Part shown: positions 23,417 to 34,756 of the stretch, in pieces
Numbering within the stretch: the stretch's first letter is position 1
Layout of the letters: each line of letters starts with the position of its first letter
Notes under the pieces: generated by a model
Databases searched by the model: none
What the model saw: only the letters and a program-made list of their open reading frames with translations
Told to the model about the DNA's origin: nothing
NCBI GenBank assembly: GCA_963921935.1
Contig: OY998178.1
Location: 197,688,862 to 197,752,861, forward strand
Length of the DNA: 64,000 bases
Direction: 5' to 3'
From: Galeruca laticollis
Taxonomy: Eukaryota; Arthropoda; Insecta; Coleoptera; Chrysomelidae
Position numbers and translations under genes: made by a program

Positions 23417-23494
23417 ATGGGTAGAAAGAAAAATAAAAACAAGAATTTAGTTAATATTTCCGTAGAAGAGTTAGTTTATTCAAATTATTTATAA
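23417..23494 (+). CDS. Small basic ORF upstream of exon-like segment
   Basis: ATG at 23417 opens MGRKKNKNKNLVNISVEELV and stops after 25 codons. Lys-rich start and proximity (30 bases) to the acceptor of the next exon-like segment suggest it may be the first exon of the same gene. However, no GT donor here gives the phase required by the next segment, so the link is unproven. Confidence 0.25.
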   Translation: MGRKKNKNKNLVNISVEELVYSNYL

Positions 23495-23524
23495 TGTTGC
23501 AACTTACATATCTTTTTATTTTAG

Positions 23525-23654
23525 GAAAGCGCCTGTGGGATTCAATGCATTAATTCCAGAGGTTACAATACTTCTAACAGAGAGTTCTATGAATATTGCT
23601 AAATTACAGAAAATAGTAGACCAATTTCGACCTTTCTATTATCATAAATTTTTT
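23525..23654 (+). CDS. Exon-like segment of putative host gene (NXF-like?)
   Basis: Acceptor TTTTTATTTTAG immediately before 23525 and consensus donor GTAAGT after 23654 enclose an open frame with PVGFNALIPEVTILLTESS and IVDQFRPFYYHKFF. It leaves in phase 0, which matches the phase-0 start of 43559-43759. Read together, YHKFF/ILNAENYSKSYIL looks like the first strand and helix of the N-terminal RRM-like fold of nuclear RNA export factors, which carry mRNA through nuclear pores. Family assignment is tentative. Confidence 0.4.
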
Positions 23655-24369
23655 GTAAGTTTGAAATTTATATTTGTTGTGATTATAGTTTCTAGTGTTG
23701 TATTGTACATACATTCATGTCAGATAATTTACATTCATAATTAACATATTAATTAAGAACATATTTACTTCAACTCCAATAGCCAAAATAAGTCCAAACC
23801 TACTCTACAGATGTAACAAAAGGACAGACAACAGAAAAGAGTTGTATAGGAGTCCATTTTGTCTAGGGAATCTTCAAAATCAAGAATGTATTATTCATCC
23901 AAATTTATTGTATGCCCATTCCAAATTAATACACCATGACAAGTAATCATCTACATCTTCTATTGATTTAAAACTTCTGTAGTGGTAATTTGACTTATGG
24001 ACAAAGTTAAAAGTCGGCCGGAGTCATATCAGTTGAATATAGGGGCTGTCCAAATAGATATGTTGAGTTTTGCCTAGAAATTTGTTGATACTAGTAGCAT
24101 TATAAAATGATGTTGTGCTATTGCGGTACCCAAACAATTGCTTAAAATGATACAAATTGATTCAATGAAGCAGAAATTTCAGCCACTAACACTCATGAGT
24201 CCATTCATGGAGAGTAATGGGATGGTTGTGTTGAGTTCTGCTCTGGTTATTCGAAGAATTACAAACTAAGAAATCAACAAAGCAGTGTAAGATTGTTCTG
24301 TGAAGTGTTATTTTGTGCCCAATAAATTTGTAGTAGAAACTGAGTGATGATTACACAAATTAAAACAGT
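23655..24369. other. Presumed intron sequence
   Basis: No gene; sequence between the exon-like donor and the first LINE insertion. Confidence 0.35.
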
Positions 24370-24396
24370 GGAAAAAGGAAGAGGGATCTAGAGGAT

Positions 24397-25032
24397 GTGC
24401 TGTTTAACCGAAGTAAAAAAACATATAGAACCCCAGATAAAGGGAAAAAAATGAGATTTGTTAATAGAACTAGTGAAAAGCAAGATCAAAAAGAAACAAA
24501 AAACCGGATAATACAAATTGGAGAAGAGGACAAACAATTATTAAGAGAAAATCGAAAAATGGAAGAGGAAAATAAAAACATGAAAAAACATATCAAGGAA
24601 GTAGGAAATAGAATGGAAAGATTAGAAAGAGAAAAGAGGATAAAGAATGTTGTCTTAAATGGATTAAATATAGATACTGATGATAATAAAATGGTTAAAC
24701 AAGCTATAGAAAAAGTGTTCAAAGAACAACTACAAGTAGGAATAGAAGTGAAGGATGCATGGAAATTAGGAGAGAATACTTGCCTAGTCGGGCTGAGGAA
24801 TGAAATGGACAAAGAATTGGTATTGAACAATAAATTCAACCTGCAGGTACTAAAATATATAAAAATATACCTAAATCATGAAATGTTGAAAATGGGGAGA
24901 GAAAATGCAAAAGAGATAAGAAAAGCTGCCAAGCAAAAAATAGAAAAAGGGAAACAGGTCAAGGTTGGCTACAATAAAATAATGATAGATGGAATAAAGG
25001 TATCCAGAAACTGCAACAAGTTAAAAAATTAG
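24397..25032 (+). CDS. LINE A ORF1 protein
   Basis: Uninterrupted 211 codons. The N-terminal half is highly charged with a coiled-coil pattern (LLRENRKMEEENKNMKKHI, MERLEREKRIKNVVLNGL). The following LNGLNID and EVKDAWKLGENTCLVGL fit the RRM-like fold of LINE ORF1 proteins, which bind element RNA and act as nucleic-acid chaperones. The stop is followed within 40 bases by endonuclease sequence, as expected. It is intact although ORF2 is ruined. Confidence 0.7.
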   Translation: MLFNRSKKTYRTPDKGKKMRFVNRTSEKQDQKETKNRIIQIGEEDKQLLRENRKMEEENKNMKKHIKEVGNRMERLEREKRIKNVVLNGLNIDTDDNKMVKQAIEKVFKEQLQVGIEVKDAWKLGENTCLVGLRNEMDKELVLNNKFNLQVLKYIKIYLNHEMLKMGRENAKEIRKAAKQKIEKGKQVKVGYNKIMIDGIKVSRNCNKLKN

Positions 25033-25399
25033 TAGTAGATAGATTCCCTCATCAGGTTTTAAAAATAAGAACTTGGAATGGAAGAGCTACTTTGAAGTGA
25101 GAGCCCTTAAGCCAGTGGCTCCCAACCGATGGGGTCGCAACCCACTAGTGGGTCACGGAGGGTTAACAGGTGAATTGCGACTCGATTCTTAAACTATAAA
25201 AAACCATCAAATAAATCAACAGAAACGATAAAAAATCAAAATGTGTTTCAACTTTTTTCTTGGTTCTGATTTTTGTTGAAAGTGATTTAAGATCGAAAAC
25301 ATCTTCATTCAATCCTGACATTGACTTGTTAGTTCAATTGAAACAATCCCAAAAATAAACGGTTTTAAAGATTAAAACTAACTTTTCCGCATCTGTGGC

Positions 25400-28300
25400 C
25401 CTGAACAATATTTTATCATACAATTGTTATTGGTATACACTTCGGGGGATGTATTGTGCTAAAAAACCGAATTTCTTTTAAAAATTTAGTATATCTGGAT
25501 TTATAGGACCCGCTGTACTCGCTCTATTCAACTGAAAATCAATAGGGCACATCTGTGAGACACCTTCAACAATATTCAGTCATAAAATTGATCAATCTTA
25601 TACTCTCTGGAGACTGTATCGTGCTAACAAACTGAAAATTTTCCAAAAATGTGGGACTTCAAGTACCATAGAACCCGTTGTACTGGCTTTAGTGAGCTGA
25701 ATTTCTATAGGGTTCATCTTTGAGACGCTCTGAATAATATCCAATCATAAAATTAGTCACTTGTATATACTCCGGAGACTTATCGTGCTAACAAACTGAA
25801 ACTTCTCCAAAAATGACGAAAATATCGTACTTAAAGTACTGTAGCACCTGTTGTCTAGCTCTGGTGAGCTGAAAATCAATAGGGCTCATCAGTGAGATGT
25901 CCTGAATAATATTCTGTCATAAAATTGTTACTTGTATACACTTCGGGGGATGTATTGTGCTAACAAACCGAAATTTCTCCAAAGATAACCAAAACTTTAG
26001 TATATCTGGATTTATAGGACCCGCTGTACTCGCTCTAGTCAACTGAAAATCAACAGGGTACATCTGTGAGACACCTTGAACAATATTCAATCATAAAATT
26101 GATCAATTGTATACTCTCTGGAGGCTGTATTGTGCTAACAAACTGAAAATTCTCCAAAAATGACAAAAATTTGGTACTTCAAGTACCATAGCACCCGTTG
26201 TACTGGCTTTAGTAAGCTGAATATCAAAAGGGTTGATCTTTGAGATGCTCTGAATAATACCCAATCATAAAATTGGTCACTTGTATATACTCCAGAGGCT
26301 GTGCCGTGCTAACAAACTGAAACTTCTCCGAAATTGACTGTCTCGGCCCTTACTTCGTGGAATATGCTCATATCAGTGTTTTTAAATGAAACTCAAGGTC
26401 TCTAGTTAATTCCACAATATAATACAAGTTATTGAAAATTCTAAAAAATTGACGATGATATTGATTTATCGAAACAATTGTCAATTTTTTAGAATTTTCA
26501 ATAACTTGTATTATATTGTGGAATTAACTAGAGACCTTGAGTTTCATTTAAAAACACTAATATGAAACTTCTCCAAAAATATCGTACTTAAAGTACTGTA
26601 GCACCTGTTGTATTGGCTCTGGTGGGCTGAAAATCAATAGGGTTCATCAGTGAGACATCCTGAATAATATTCTATCATAAAATTGTTACTTGTATACACT
26701 TCGGGGGATGTATCGTGCTAACAAACCGAAATTTCTCCAAGAATAACCAAAAATTTTGTATACCTGGATTTATAGGACGCGCTGTACTCGCTCTAGCCAA
26801 CTGAAAATCAATAGGGTATATCTGTGAGACACCTTGAACAATCTTCAGTCATAAAATTGATCAATCTTATACTCTTTGGAGACTGTATCGTGCTAACAAA
26901 CTGAAAATTCTCCAAAAATGACAAAAATGTAGGACTTCAAGTACCATAGCACCCGTTGTACTAGCTTTAGTGAGCTGAATTTCAATAGGATTCATCTTTG
27001 AGACGCTCTGAATAATATCCAATTATAAAATTAGTCACTTGTATATACTCCGGAGACTTATCATGCTAACAAACTGAAAATTCTCCAAAAATGACGAAAA
27101 TATCGTACTTAAAGTACTGTAGCACCTGTTGTATTAGCTCTGGTGAGCTGAAAATCAATAGGGTTCATGACTGAGACGTCCAGAATAATATTCTATCATA
27201 AAATTGTTACTTGTACACACTTTGGGGGATGTATCGTGCTAACAAATCGAAATTTCTCCAAAGATAACCAAAAATTTAGTATATCTGGATTTATATGACC
27301 CGCTGTACTCGCTCTAGTCAACTGAAAATCAATAGGGTACATCTGTGAGTCACCTTGAACAATATTCAGTCATAAAATTGATCAATCGTATACTCTCTGG
27401 AGGCTGTATTGTGCTAACAAACTGAAAATTCTCCAAAAATGACAAAAAATTTGGTACTTCAAGTACCATAGCACCCGTTGTACTGGCTTTAGTGAGCTGA
27501 ATATCAAAAGGGTTCATCTTTGAAATGCTCTGAGTAATATCCAATCATAAAATTGGTCACTTGTATATACTCCAGAGGCTGTGTCGTGCTAACAAACTGA
27601 AACTTCTCCAAAAATATCGTACTTAAAGTACTGTAGCACCTGTTGTATTGGCTCTGGTGGGCTGAAAATCAATAGGGTTCATCAGTGAGACGTCCTGAAT
27701 AATATTCTATCATGAAATTGTTACTTGTATACACTTCGGGGGATGTATCGTGCTAACAAACCGAAATTTCTCCAAGAAAAACCAAAAATTTTGTATACCT
27801 GGATTTATAGGATGCGCTGTACTCGCTCTAGCCAACTGAAAATCAATAGGGTATATCTGTGAGACACCTTGAACAATCTTCAGTCATAAAATTGATCAAT
27901 CTTATACTCTTTGGAGACTGTATCGTGCTAACAAACTGAAAATTCTTCAAAAATGACAAAAATGTAGGACTTCAAGTACCATAGCACCCGTTGTACTAGC
28001 TTTAGTGAGCTGAATTTCAATAGGGTTCATCTTTGAGACGCTCTGAATAATATCCAATTATAAAATTAGTCACTTGTATATACTCCAGAGACTTATCATG
28101 CTAACAAACTGAAAATTCTCCAAAAATGACGAAAATATCGTACTTAAAGTACTGTAGCACCTGTTGTATTAGCTCTGGTGAGCTGAAAATCAATAGGGTT
28201 CATCAGTGAGACGTCCTGAATAATATTCTATCATAAAATTGTTACTTGTACACACTTTGGGGGATGTATCGTGCTAACAAACCGAAATTTCTCCAAAGAT

Positions 28301-28985
28301 AACCAAAAATTTAGTATATCTGGATTTATATGACCCGCTGTACTCGCTCTAGTCAACTGAAAATCAATAGGGTACATCTGTGAGTCACCTTGAACAATAT
28401 TCAGTCATAAAATTGATCAATCGTATACTCTCTGGAGGCTGTATTGTGCTAACAAACTGAAAATTCTCCAAAAATGACAAAAATTTGGTACTTCAAGTAC
28501 CATAGCACCCGTTGTACTGGCTTTAGTGAGCTGAATTTCAAAAGGGTTCATCTTTGAAATGCTCTGAGTAATATCCAATCATAAAATTGGTCACTTGTAT
28601 ATACTCCATAGGCTGAGTCGTGCTAACAATCTGAAACTTCTCCAAAAATGACAAAAATATCGTACTTAAAGTACTGTAGCACCTGTTTGTATTGGCTCTG
28701 GTGTGCTGAAAATCAATATGGTTCATCACTGAGACGTCCTGAATAATATTCAATCATAAAATTGGTGACCTATTGAACTCCGGAGGCTGTATCGTGCTAA
28801 CATACTGAAATTTCTCAAAAAACGACAAAATGTCGTACTTCAAGTACCATAGCACCCGTTGTACTAGCTCTGGTGAGCTGAAAATCTATAGGGTTCATCT
28901 GTGACATGTCCTTAACAATATTCCTCCATAAAATTGGTGAATTATTGTACTCCGGAGGCTGTGTCATGCTAACAAGACATGTAAG
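25400..28985. repeat. Satellite array, ~172-bp monomer, hexameric higher-order repeat
   Basis: Monomers share TCGTGCTAACAAACTGAAA, AATATTCAGTCATAAAATTG and an AGCTGAAAATCAATAGGG-like block. The landmark CTTYGGGGGATG occurs at 25440, 25941, 26699, 27220, 27734 and 28255, every third monomer (about 501-521 bp after subtracting one insertion). Alternate trimers are nearly identical: 26699 matches 27734 and 27220 matches 28255, giving a 1035-bp unit of six monomers. About 20 monomers in all. The array is interrupted at 26330-26562. Confidence 0.9.
26330..26562 (+). mobile_element. Foldback element, copy 2 (inside satellite)
   Basis: Flanked by the 12-bp repeat TGAAACTTCTCC (26318-26329, 26563-26574), present once in uninterrupted monomers (for example at 27597). 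Head GAAATTGACTGTCTCGGCCC is followed by arms of about 83 bp (26369-26452 and 26480-26563) around a 27-bp loop. Same family as 22994-23127 but with longer arms. Confidence 0.8.
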
Positions 28986-29585
28986 GAAAAGTGGCCAACG
29001 ACGACGACATACAGACAGGATTTTTTTCTAAAAACCGTTTTTCCGTGTTGTTGTGGATGGAAAACGTCAAAATAACTCAAAAAAAAATTTCAAAATTCCA
29101 ACTTTTTTTGGGGTAAACCAATACTTTTCTCGCATGGTAGATAGGTTGGGCGGAAAAGTAATATTATTAATATTGTATACTTACTTAAAAACAGCAATTT
29201 CACATATTGATAGATCGTAATAACAGTTTTCTTAACGGTGAACAAATAAAAGCTGTATAATTTTTTTGCCTGAAAAACTAAAATTTGCTTTCGTATATTA
29301 TCTACTTTTATAATTGTACTTTTTATCTTCTCCGGGGAATACTTGTAGTTAAAAAAATGTTTTGCTACAAAGTGTTTATATTTTGTCAAATTATTATCAA
29401 TAATCGAACAGTATCTTCAAAAAAGCATTGATACCTATATTTGGAATATTATATGGTAAATTATACATACAAATGGAAGGTAGACTGTGCAAGTAAAGTT
29501 TTTACTCCATCATGGACCATGGAGATAATCCGATAAGGAAATGTGGGTTGCCAGCTGAAAAAGGTTGGGATCCCCTGCCTTAAGC

Positions 29586-30740
29586 ACTTCATACACGAAA
29601 TAAATAAATATAAGTTTGACAAAATAGTAGTGGAAGTAACAGATTATTTGGTACAGGATTTTAGATAGTAGTATTATTTAGAAACAGTTAGTTTTCATTT
29701 TAAAAAGTAATAAAGAAGGTATGCGGATAGCTGGAGAAAGCAAAATACTAGAAATGTGGAAGGAATACCTTGAAGAATTACTGAGATCTCAGAACAATGA
29801 AAATAACAATGTAGAAGTGGTAGAAGTAACAGAAGTGAACGATCATGTACTGAGAATAGAGCAGGTAAAGGAGATTATAGATAAACTCTGAAATATAACA
29901 AAAGTTCTGGTATAGATAACATAACAACTGAAATGTTTATATAGGGTGAGAAAAACGTAATTAAATACAGGCACAAGCTGGTAAAAGAAATATGGTAACA
30001 GGAAAAATGCTGGATAAGTGGAAAGAAGCCATAATATGCCCGATACTAAAAAAGGTGTTTGTGAGAACTACAGAGGCTTAATAATGTTAAATATAGTCTC
30101 ATACATAAAGAACTTATTATTAACAAAAATAGAATAGGTAGTTGGTGAATATCAATGCAGATATCGTAGAGAAAGATTAGTGGTAGATCAAATATTCAAT
30201 CAAATCAAGGTGGAGAGCTACAAATTTCAAAAGTACACACACATATTATTCATATATTTTAAGCAAGCCTTTGATACAGTAAAAAGACAAGTTGTATCCA
30301 GCATAAAACAATTGGGTGTAAATGATAAGCTGATTAGAATGATAAAATGAATATTACCAGAGACAAAATGTTCTGTAAGAGTAGGAAATGAAGGAACAAC
30401 AAATTTTGTGAGGGGGAAAGAGTGAAGCAAGGAGACCCTTTATCTTCAATGTTGTTAAATTTTGTTCTGGAATATTTTGTGAGAACAGCCAATATAAACC
30501 GAACACGGTTAATATATCATAAATGACATCAGTGCTTATTACCAAATATAAAAATTGAAATACAACCAGAATACTGAAGGGAAATAAATGTATGTATAAG
30601 CTAAAGAATGTGCTTAATAGTAAAATATTGTCTAGAAGTGCTAAGATAAGAATATACAAATCAGTTCTGAGACCTATATAATTATTTGGTAGTGAAACAA
30701 TGGATAAAAGAGAATAAAGAATACTAGCCACCTGGGAACG
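29586..30740 (+). pseudogene. LINE A ORF2 remnant (endonuclease start, RT, C-terminus)
   Basis: After the hAT element: endonuclease scrap, then a deletion to pre-RT sequence (MRIAGESKILEMWKEYLEEL), RT motifs ENYRGLIMLN, VVGEYQCRYRRERLVVDQIF, YFKQAFDTVKRQVV (motif A Asp) and VKQGDPLSSMLLNFVLEYF. It then jumps to a C-terminal SKILSRSAKIRIYKSVLRP. The YxDD box is not present in the remaining sequence and several stops interrupt the frame. Not functional. Confidence 0.7.
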
Positions 30741-30773
30741 TGAATAATGAAAAAGTCCCTATGAAGATAATAC

Positions 30774-30881
30774 TGTTACTCTTCTACTTTTTAACTTTTC
30801 TGTAACTTTAACTATTACAATTAAATCTAAATTTTTACCATAGAACTCAAATCTAAAATATCTTCCACATGTTTCCTGACA
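30774..30881 (-). repeat. 3' LTR of the gypsy element
   Basis: On the minus strand starts TGTCAGGAAACATGTGGAA and ends AGAAGAGTAACA; preceded by a purine tract (GAAAGAAAAGGAG). Clearly homologous to 43080-43189 but with several differences, so the insertion is not recent. Confidence 0.8.
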
Positions 30882-31342
30882 GTACTCCTTTTCTTTCAAA
30901 ATGACATTTTCCGATGTTTTCTTCTTTTCTTTTGTGGACCTTATTATATCCTCAGAACAGGACCGACGTAATATCGCTCCCTCATTCGTCTCCAAAAATC
31001 TTGACTGGCGGGGTCTAGTTGAAGCCAACGGGGCGGATTGGGTCCGCAGTAAGGGGCTAACCTTTCAACATGGATCACCTTTGGCTTACTCCTCACTGAC
31101 AATTGGATGCAGTAAACATTTGGGATTGAACAGTGATACGGGTCACCCCTCGAGAAGCTTGTGTTTGTAATATGTCGAGTCTAACCTTTACCTTATTGTT
31201 GCAGAGCTTCAGACATTCACGAGCAAAATTATGGACCATTTTCAATTTTTCTTTGAAGTTTCCTATGTACATAAGGGGTGCACATCCTTCTGCTTCGTTC
31301 CCGGGAGGAAGTCTTCCAAAAAGAAGACCGTGAGGAATTCAT

Positions 31343-32265
31343 TTAACTGCCAGTGACTAACATAGATGGGCTATAACCAGTTGATTTGTGTTCAGAACTT
31401 CTATAGGCTAGCAGAGATAGAGGAACTAAAGTGTCCCAGTCTTTTTGGTTTTCACAAACGAACATTGAAAGATATTGGCAAATAGTTCTATGACGTCTTT
31501 CTACCATTCCATCGGATTGTGGGTGAAAAGGCGTAGTGCATGTTTCCTTAATGCCTAATATCTTCATCAATTCCTGCCATAATTGGGATTCAAAATTTCT
31601 TCCTTAATCAGAATGAAATTTCAGAGGTATTCAGTGTCTCGCAATATCGTTAGTTACGAAAGCCTCTGCTACTGTCGTCGCTTCTTGATTAGAAAGAGGT
31701 GCTATTTCAGGCCATATGGAAAAATAATCTATTACAAACATCAGGTATTTGTGTCCTCTTTCTGTCAAAAGAAGTGGACCGAGAATATCAATTGTAAGCT
31801 GTTCAAAGGGCTCTCTGGAAAGATACTGTGCCATTTTTCCGTGGAATCTGGTTTTAGGACCTCTTCTACTATTTTACAGATCACATTTTTTGCACCAACC
31901 TTCTACGTCCCGGCGACAGTTGACCCAATAATATCTTTCCCGAACAGTGTTCTTTTAGTACCAAAATGGCCTCTCGAGTGGCTACTATGAAGTTTTTCTA
32001 ACACACTTCTGATGTGTGATCTCGGCAGTATTAATTGGTGAACTATACATACTTCATCGGGGCTTTGCCATCTGCCATGCAATATACCATCATGAAGATA
32101 AAGTGAATTACACTGAGCCCAGTACTCTTTTATGCTTCCACTATATCGGGCTACCTCATGCCAAGTAGGTCTGACTCCATTTTTAAGCCATTCTCTTATA
32201 ACCTTCAAGTTATTGTATTTCTTTTGACTTTCTAAGGATTTCAAGGGGATTCTGATTATCATCAC
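31343..32265 (-). pseudogene. Gypsy integrase remnant
   Basis: Zinc-binding start ILPRSHIRSVLEKLHSSHSR and GHFGTKRTLF (about 32000), catalytic core with EQLTIDILGPLLLTERGHKY (first Asp) and YFSIWPEIAPL (about 31780), then TPFHPQSDGMVERRHRTI with the Glu (about 31500). Frames change between 31903 and 31834 and between 31631 and 31570. The enzyme would insert element cDNA into host DNA; it is broken here. Confidence 0.8.
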
Positions 32266-32439
32266 TTTCTGGTTTTAGTGCGTTTATCTGTAGACCAACT
32301 TCTTCCACTGGGTTCTTCTTTTCTTGAAGCTTTTTACATTGCTATGGAGACGTCCTTTCCAGTGTACTATTACAAAGTTGTATTGCTGTAGTCTCTCTAT
32401 TCACCTAGCAACTTGTCTTTCAGGCTTCTTAAAATTCAT

Positions 32440-33308
32440 TAACCACTGCAAAGCAAAACAGCAATAGCCAAAAGTTCTTTTCTGTTGACGGGATAATTTT
32501 TCTTGGCCTTTCCCATGGTTTTACTGAAGTATGCAATCACTTTTTGTTTGTCTTCTTGTTCTTGTGATTACACGGCGCCTATGCCGTGTTGGAAGGCATC
32601 ACTATCCAAAATAAATTTTCCTTTCTCCCGTGGATAGGCCAAAATAAGTGCTAAGGTTAATCATTTCTTTAAATCCACGAATGCATTTTGACAATCAGGT
32701 GTCCAGTCAAATTCAGTGTTGTTTCGATGAAGAGGTTTAGCAATTGACAAATCTGCGATCTGAACGAAGTCCAAGAAAACTTCTTATTTCCTTTTTGTCC
32801 CTTGGCTTAGGCCAGTCTTTTTGTCTTTTATAGCTACAATTTTCTCTGGATCGGTTCTAATTCCTTCTGAGGAAACAGTATGTCCCAAATAATAGGCCTC
32901 GTTTCGAAACAGTGAACATTTCTTGTGATTCAGTTTTAAATTGGTATTTCTTAACCTTCTACTTGCCAATATAAACTCTTTAAGTCTAGAGTGGAAAACC
33001 ATTTTGCACCTGATAGAGTATCTAGTGAATCGTGTATTCTTGGTAGTGGATGGCTATCTTTTTGTGTAACCTGATTTAGTCTTCAGTAGTATACACAAAA
33101 ACCAGTGGATCCATATTTCTTAATTACCAGGACCACAGGTGAACACCAGGGGCCAGAAGCTTCTTCAATAATATTTGCATCCATCATATTTCCTACTTAT
33201 TTCTGTTTAGTAAATGGTAATCTCCTTGGCATTTGATGAATTGGTCTGGCATCTCCTGTATAAATTCTATGCTACTCTAGACTGGTGCGTTCTGTAGATT
33301 TTCCCGTC
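32440..33308 (-). pseudogene. Gypsy reverse transcriptase/RNase H remnant, catalytic core deleted
   Basis: RT begins HRIYTGDARPIHQMPRRLP, then GPWCSPVVLVIKK and DTLSGAKWFSTLDLKSLYWQ with the first catalytic Asp. Directly after YWQVE the sequence jumps to LRNTNLKLNHKKCSLF, so about a hundred residues with the YVDD box are gone. Thumb/connection sequence YYLGHTVSSEGIRTDPEKI and the RNase H start (GKFILDSDAFQHGIGAV) follow in shifting frames. Confidence 0.75.
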
Positions 33309-34756
33309 TCAAACATATCATAATAATAATAATCATAAAAAGGTCTTTATTTACACTAGTTTATATCCCTAATTACATGTAGCTCAAGAAATATGCAATA
33401 AGTAAGTAATGCCGATGTTCTGGCCATTTCCGAACCACTTGTGTACATCTGAGGGTATGAGTTGGCTCCTTGCTCTTGTGGCATCATCCAATTGTTTCTG
33501 GCTGGGGAAGTTACTTTGACCCTGGTATTTTTTCGACTGGTATGCCTCTGAAAAGCAGCTGAAAAACAGGGTTTCAAAATGAAACGGTGGGTTAGGTTAT
33601 GTGAGACGGCAACTTGGCTGAAGTTGGTAATGATACAATTTTGTTTTAGTTGATTTATGATATGGACTTGTTTTTAGGAGTAACTAGGTTAACTCCTAAG
33701 TTGAAGCAGTTGGTTGTTGGAGATAACAATCAGTTATATGTATAGCGACCCGTGCAGAAGCCTACACCCACTGTCGCGGATGTCTTCCGCACGATTGGCG
33801 GCTTTGAGTTGTTCACGAAGATTTTTTGGGAGACAGTTATTGTAAAAATTAAATGAAATTTTTGATATGAAGTCCTTGACAGTGGGTATGTTGGCTTGTT
33901 CGTGTAACCATAAGGTTTTTGGAAGTTTGGGGTAGCTTGTTTTGTATTTGATTGCCATGCGGTGGCACTTATTCTGTACCACCTGCAGGGTATGAAAATT
34001 GTGTTTTGTGTCAATAAAATAAACTGGAGCAGCGTATGTCAAGATTGGATGGATGATTTGTTTATACAGGGTGTTTTCAAATGGCACTTACAACGTTTGC
34101 ATGTAGATACCTCTCGTAAAATTGGACAAGATGATATAGGGATTGAGGGGTCCAACCCATTTACTTTTCGAAATACAGGGTGTTAAAGTTATGAAAAATA
34201 TAATGTTTTAATTTGATAACTTCAAAATGGATGGGTATATTGATCTGAAATTTGGCAGGTTGTTTTTAAATGTAAAAGGGCATATTTTGATGGAAAAACA
34301 TGTTTCAATTCTTGATGCAGTAGTGTACATTTGAAAGAATATGTCACCTTTCCCCTCCCATTTTTTACGCCACTGGCATTTGAAGCTATTTTTATTTAAT
34401 TTTGTATTCCTCAATAGTTTTCACGTGAAAAACGCATAACCTTTACATATCAAAAAATTTGTAGTTTTGAAGATATTTAATGTTTTAATGAAGTCTGCAT
34501 GATCACTTTTTAATAAAAAAGTTAAAAAAATATTTTTCTTGAATGTTTTTTAATAACTACCAAACTACTAATGGTTAGAATATGTAACAGGAACTAATTA
34601 GCAATGCATATAAAACATTGAAAGAGGATTGTTGAAAATACTTTTCCAAACTTGTGATTTTATTAACAAAAGAATTAATGACAATAAAAAATGAGATAAT
34701 TACAAAGTTAAATAATATCCCATTCAAACATAATTTTTAACTAAGCAGCCAACAAA

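Larger units (their letters stand above)
25113..29577. mobile_element. Non-autonomous hAT-type element carrying a satellite array
   Basis: Ends CAGTGGCTCCCAACC (25113-25127) and, inverted, CAGGGGATCCCAACC (29563-29577), 13 of 15 identical, in the style of hAT termini. The 8-bp direct repeat CCTTAAGC flanks it (25105-25112, 29578-29585), the standard hAT duplication. Removing the element and one repeat restores LINE A endonuclease reading. No transposase is inside; about 80% of the 4465 bp is tandem satellite. Confidence 0.8.
24370..30760 (+). mobile_element. RTE-like LINE (LINE A), interrupted by hAT element
   Basis: ORF1 (24397-25032), then the start of an endonuclease (KIRTWN at about 25065) broken at 25112 by the hAT insertion. 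It resumes at 29586 (ALKHFIHEINKYKFDKIVV when the duplicated 8 bases are removed) and continues into a decayed RT and C-terminal region up to about 30740. The end is ill-defined because the gypsy element starts at 30774. Presence of ORF1, an apurinic-type endonuclease and RT fits RTE/CR1-type LINEs; clade not certain. Confidence 0.75.

Noticed and set aside
24486..24839. Minus-strand 117-codon hydrophobic ORF
   Set aside because: Antisense shadow of the coiled-coil LINE A ORF1.
27350..28753. Small ORFs inside the satellite array
   Set aside because: Repeated chance frames of tandem monomers; no conserved product between monomers.
23100..29600. Satellite regarded as a CRISPR-like or regulatory array
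   Set aside because: Monomers are contiguous ~172-bp tandem units without spacers, in a eukaryotic context.
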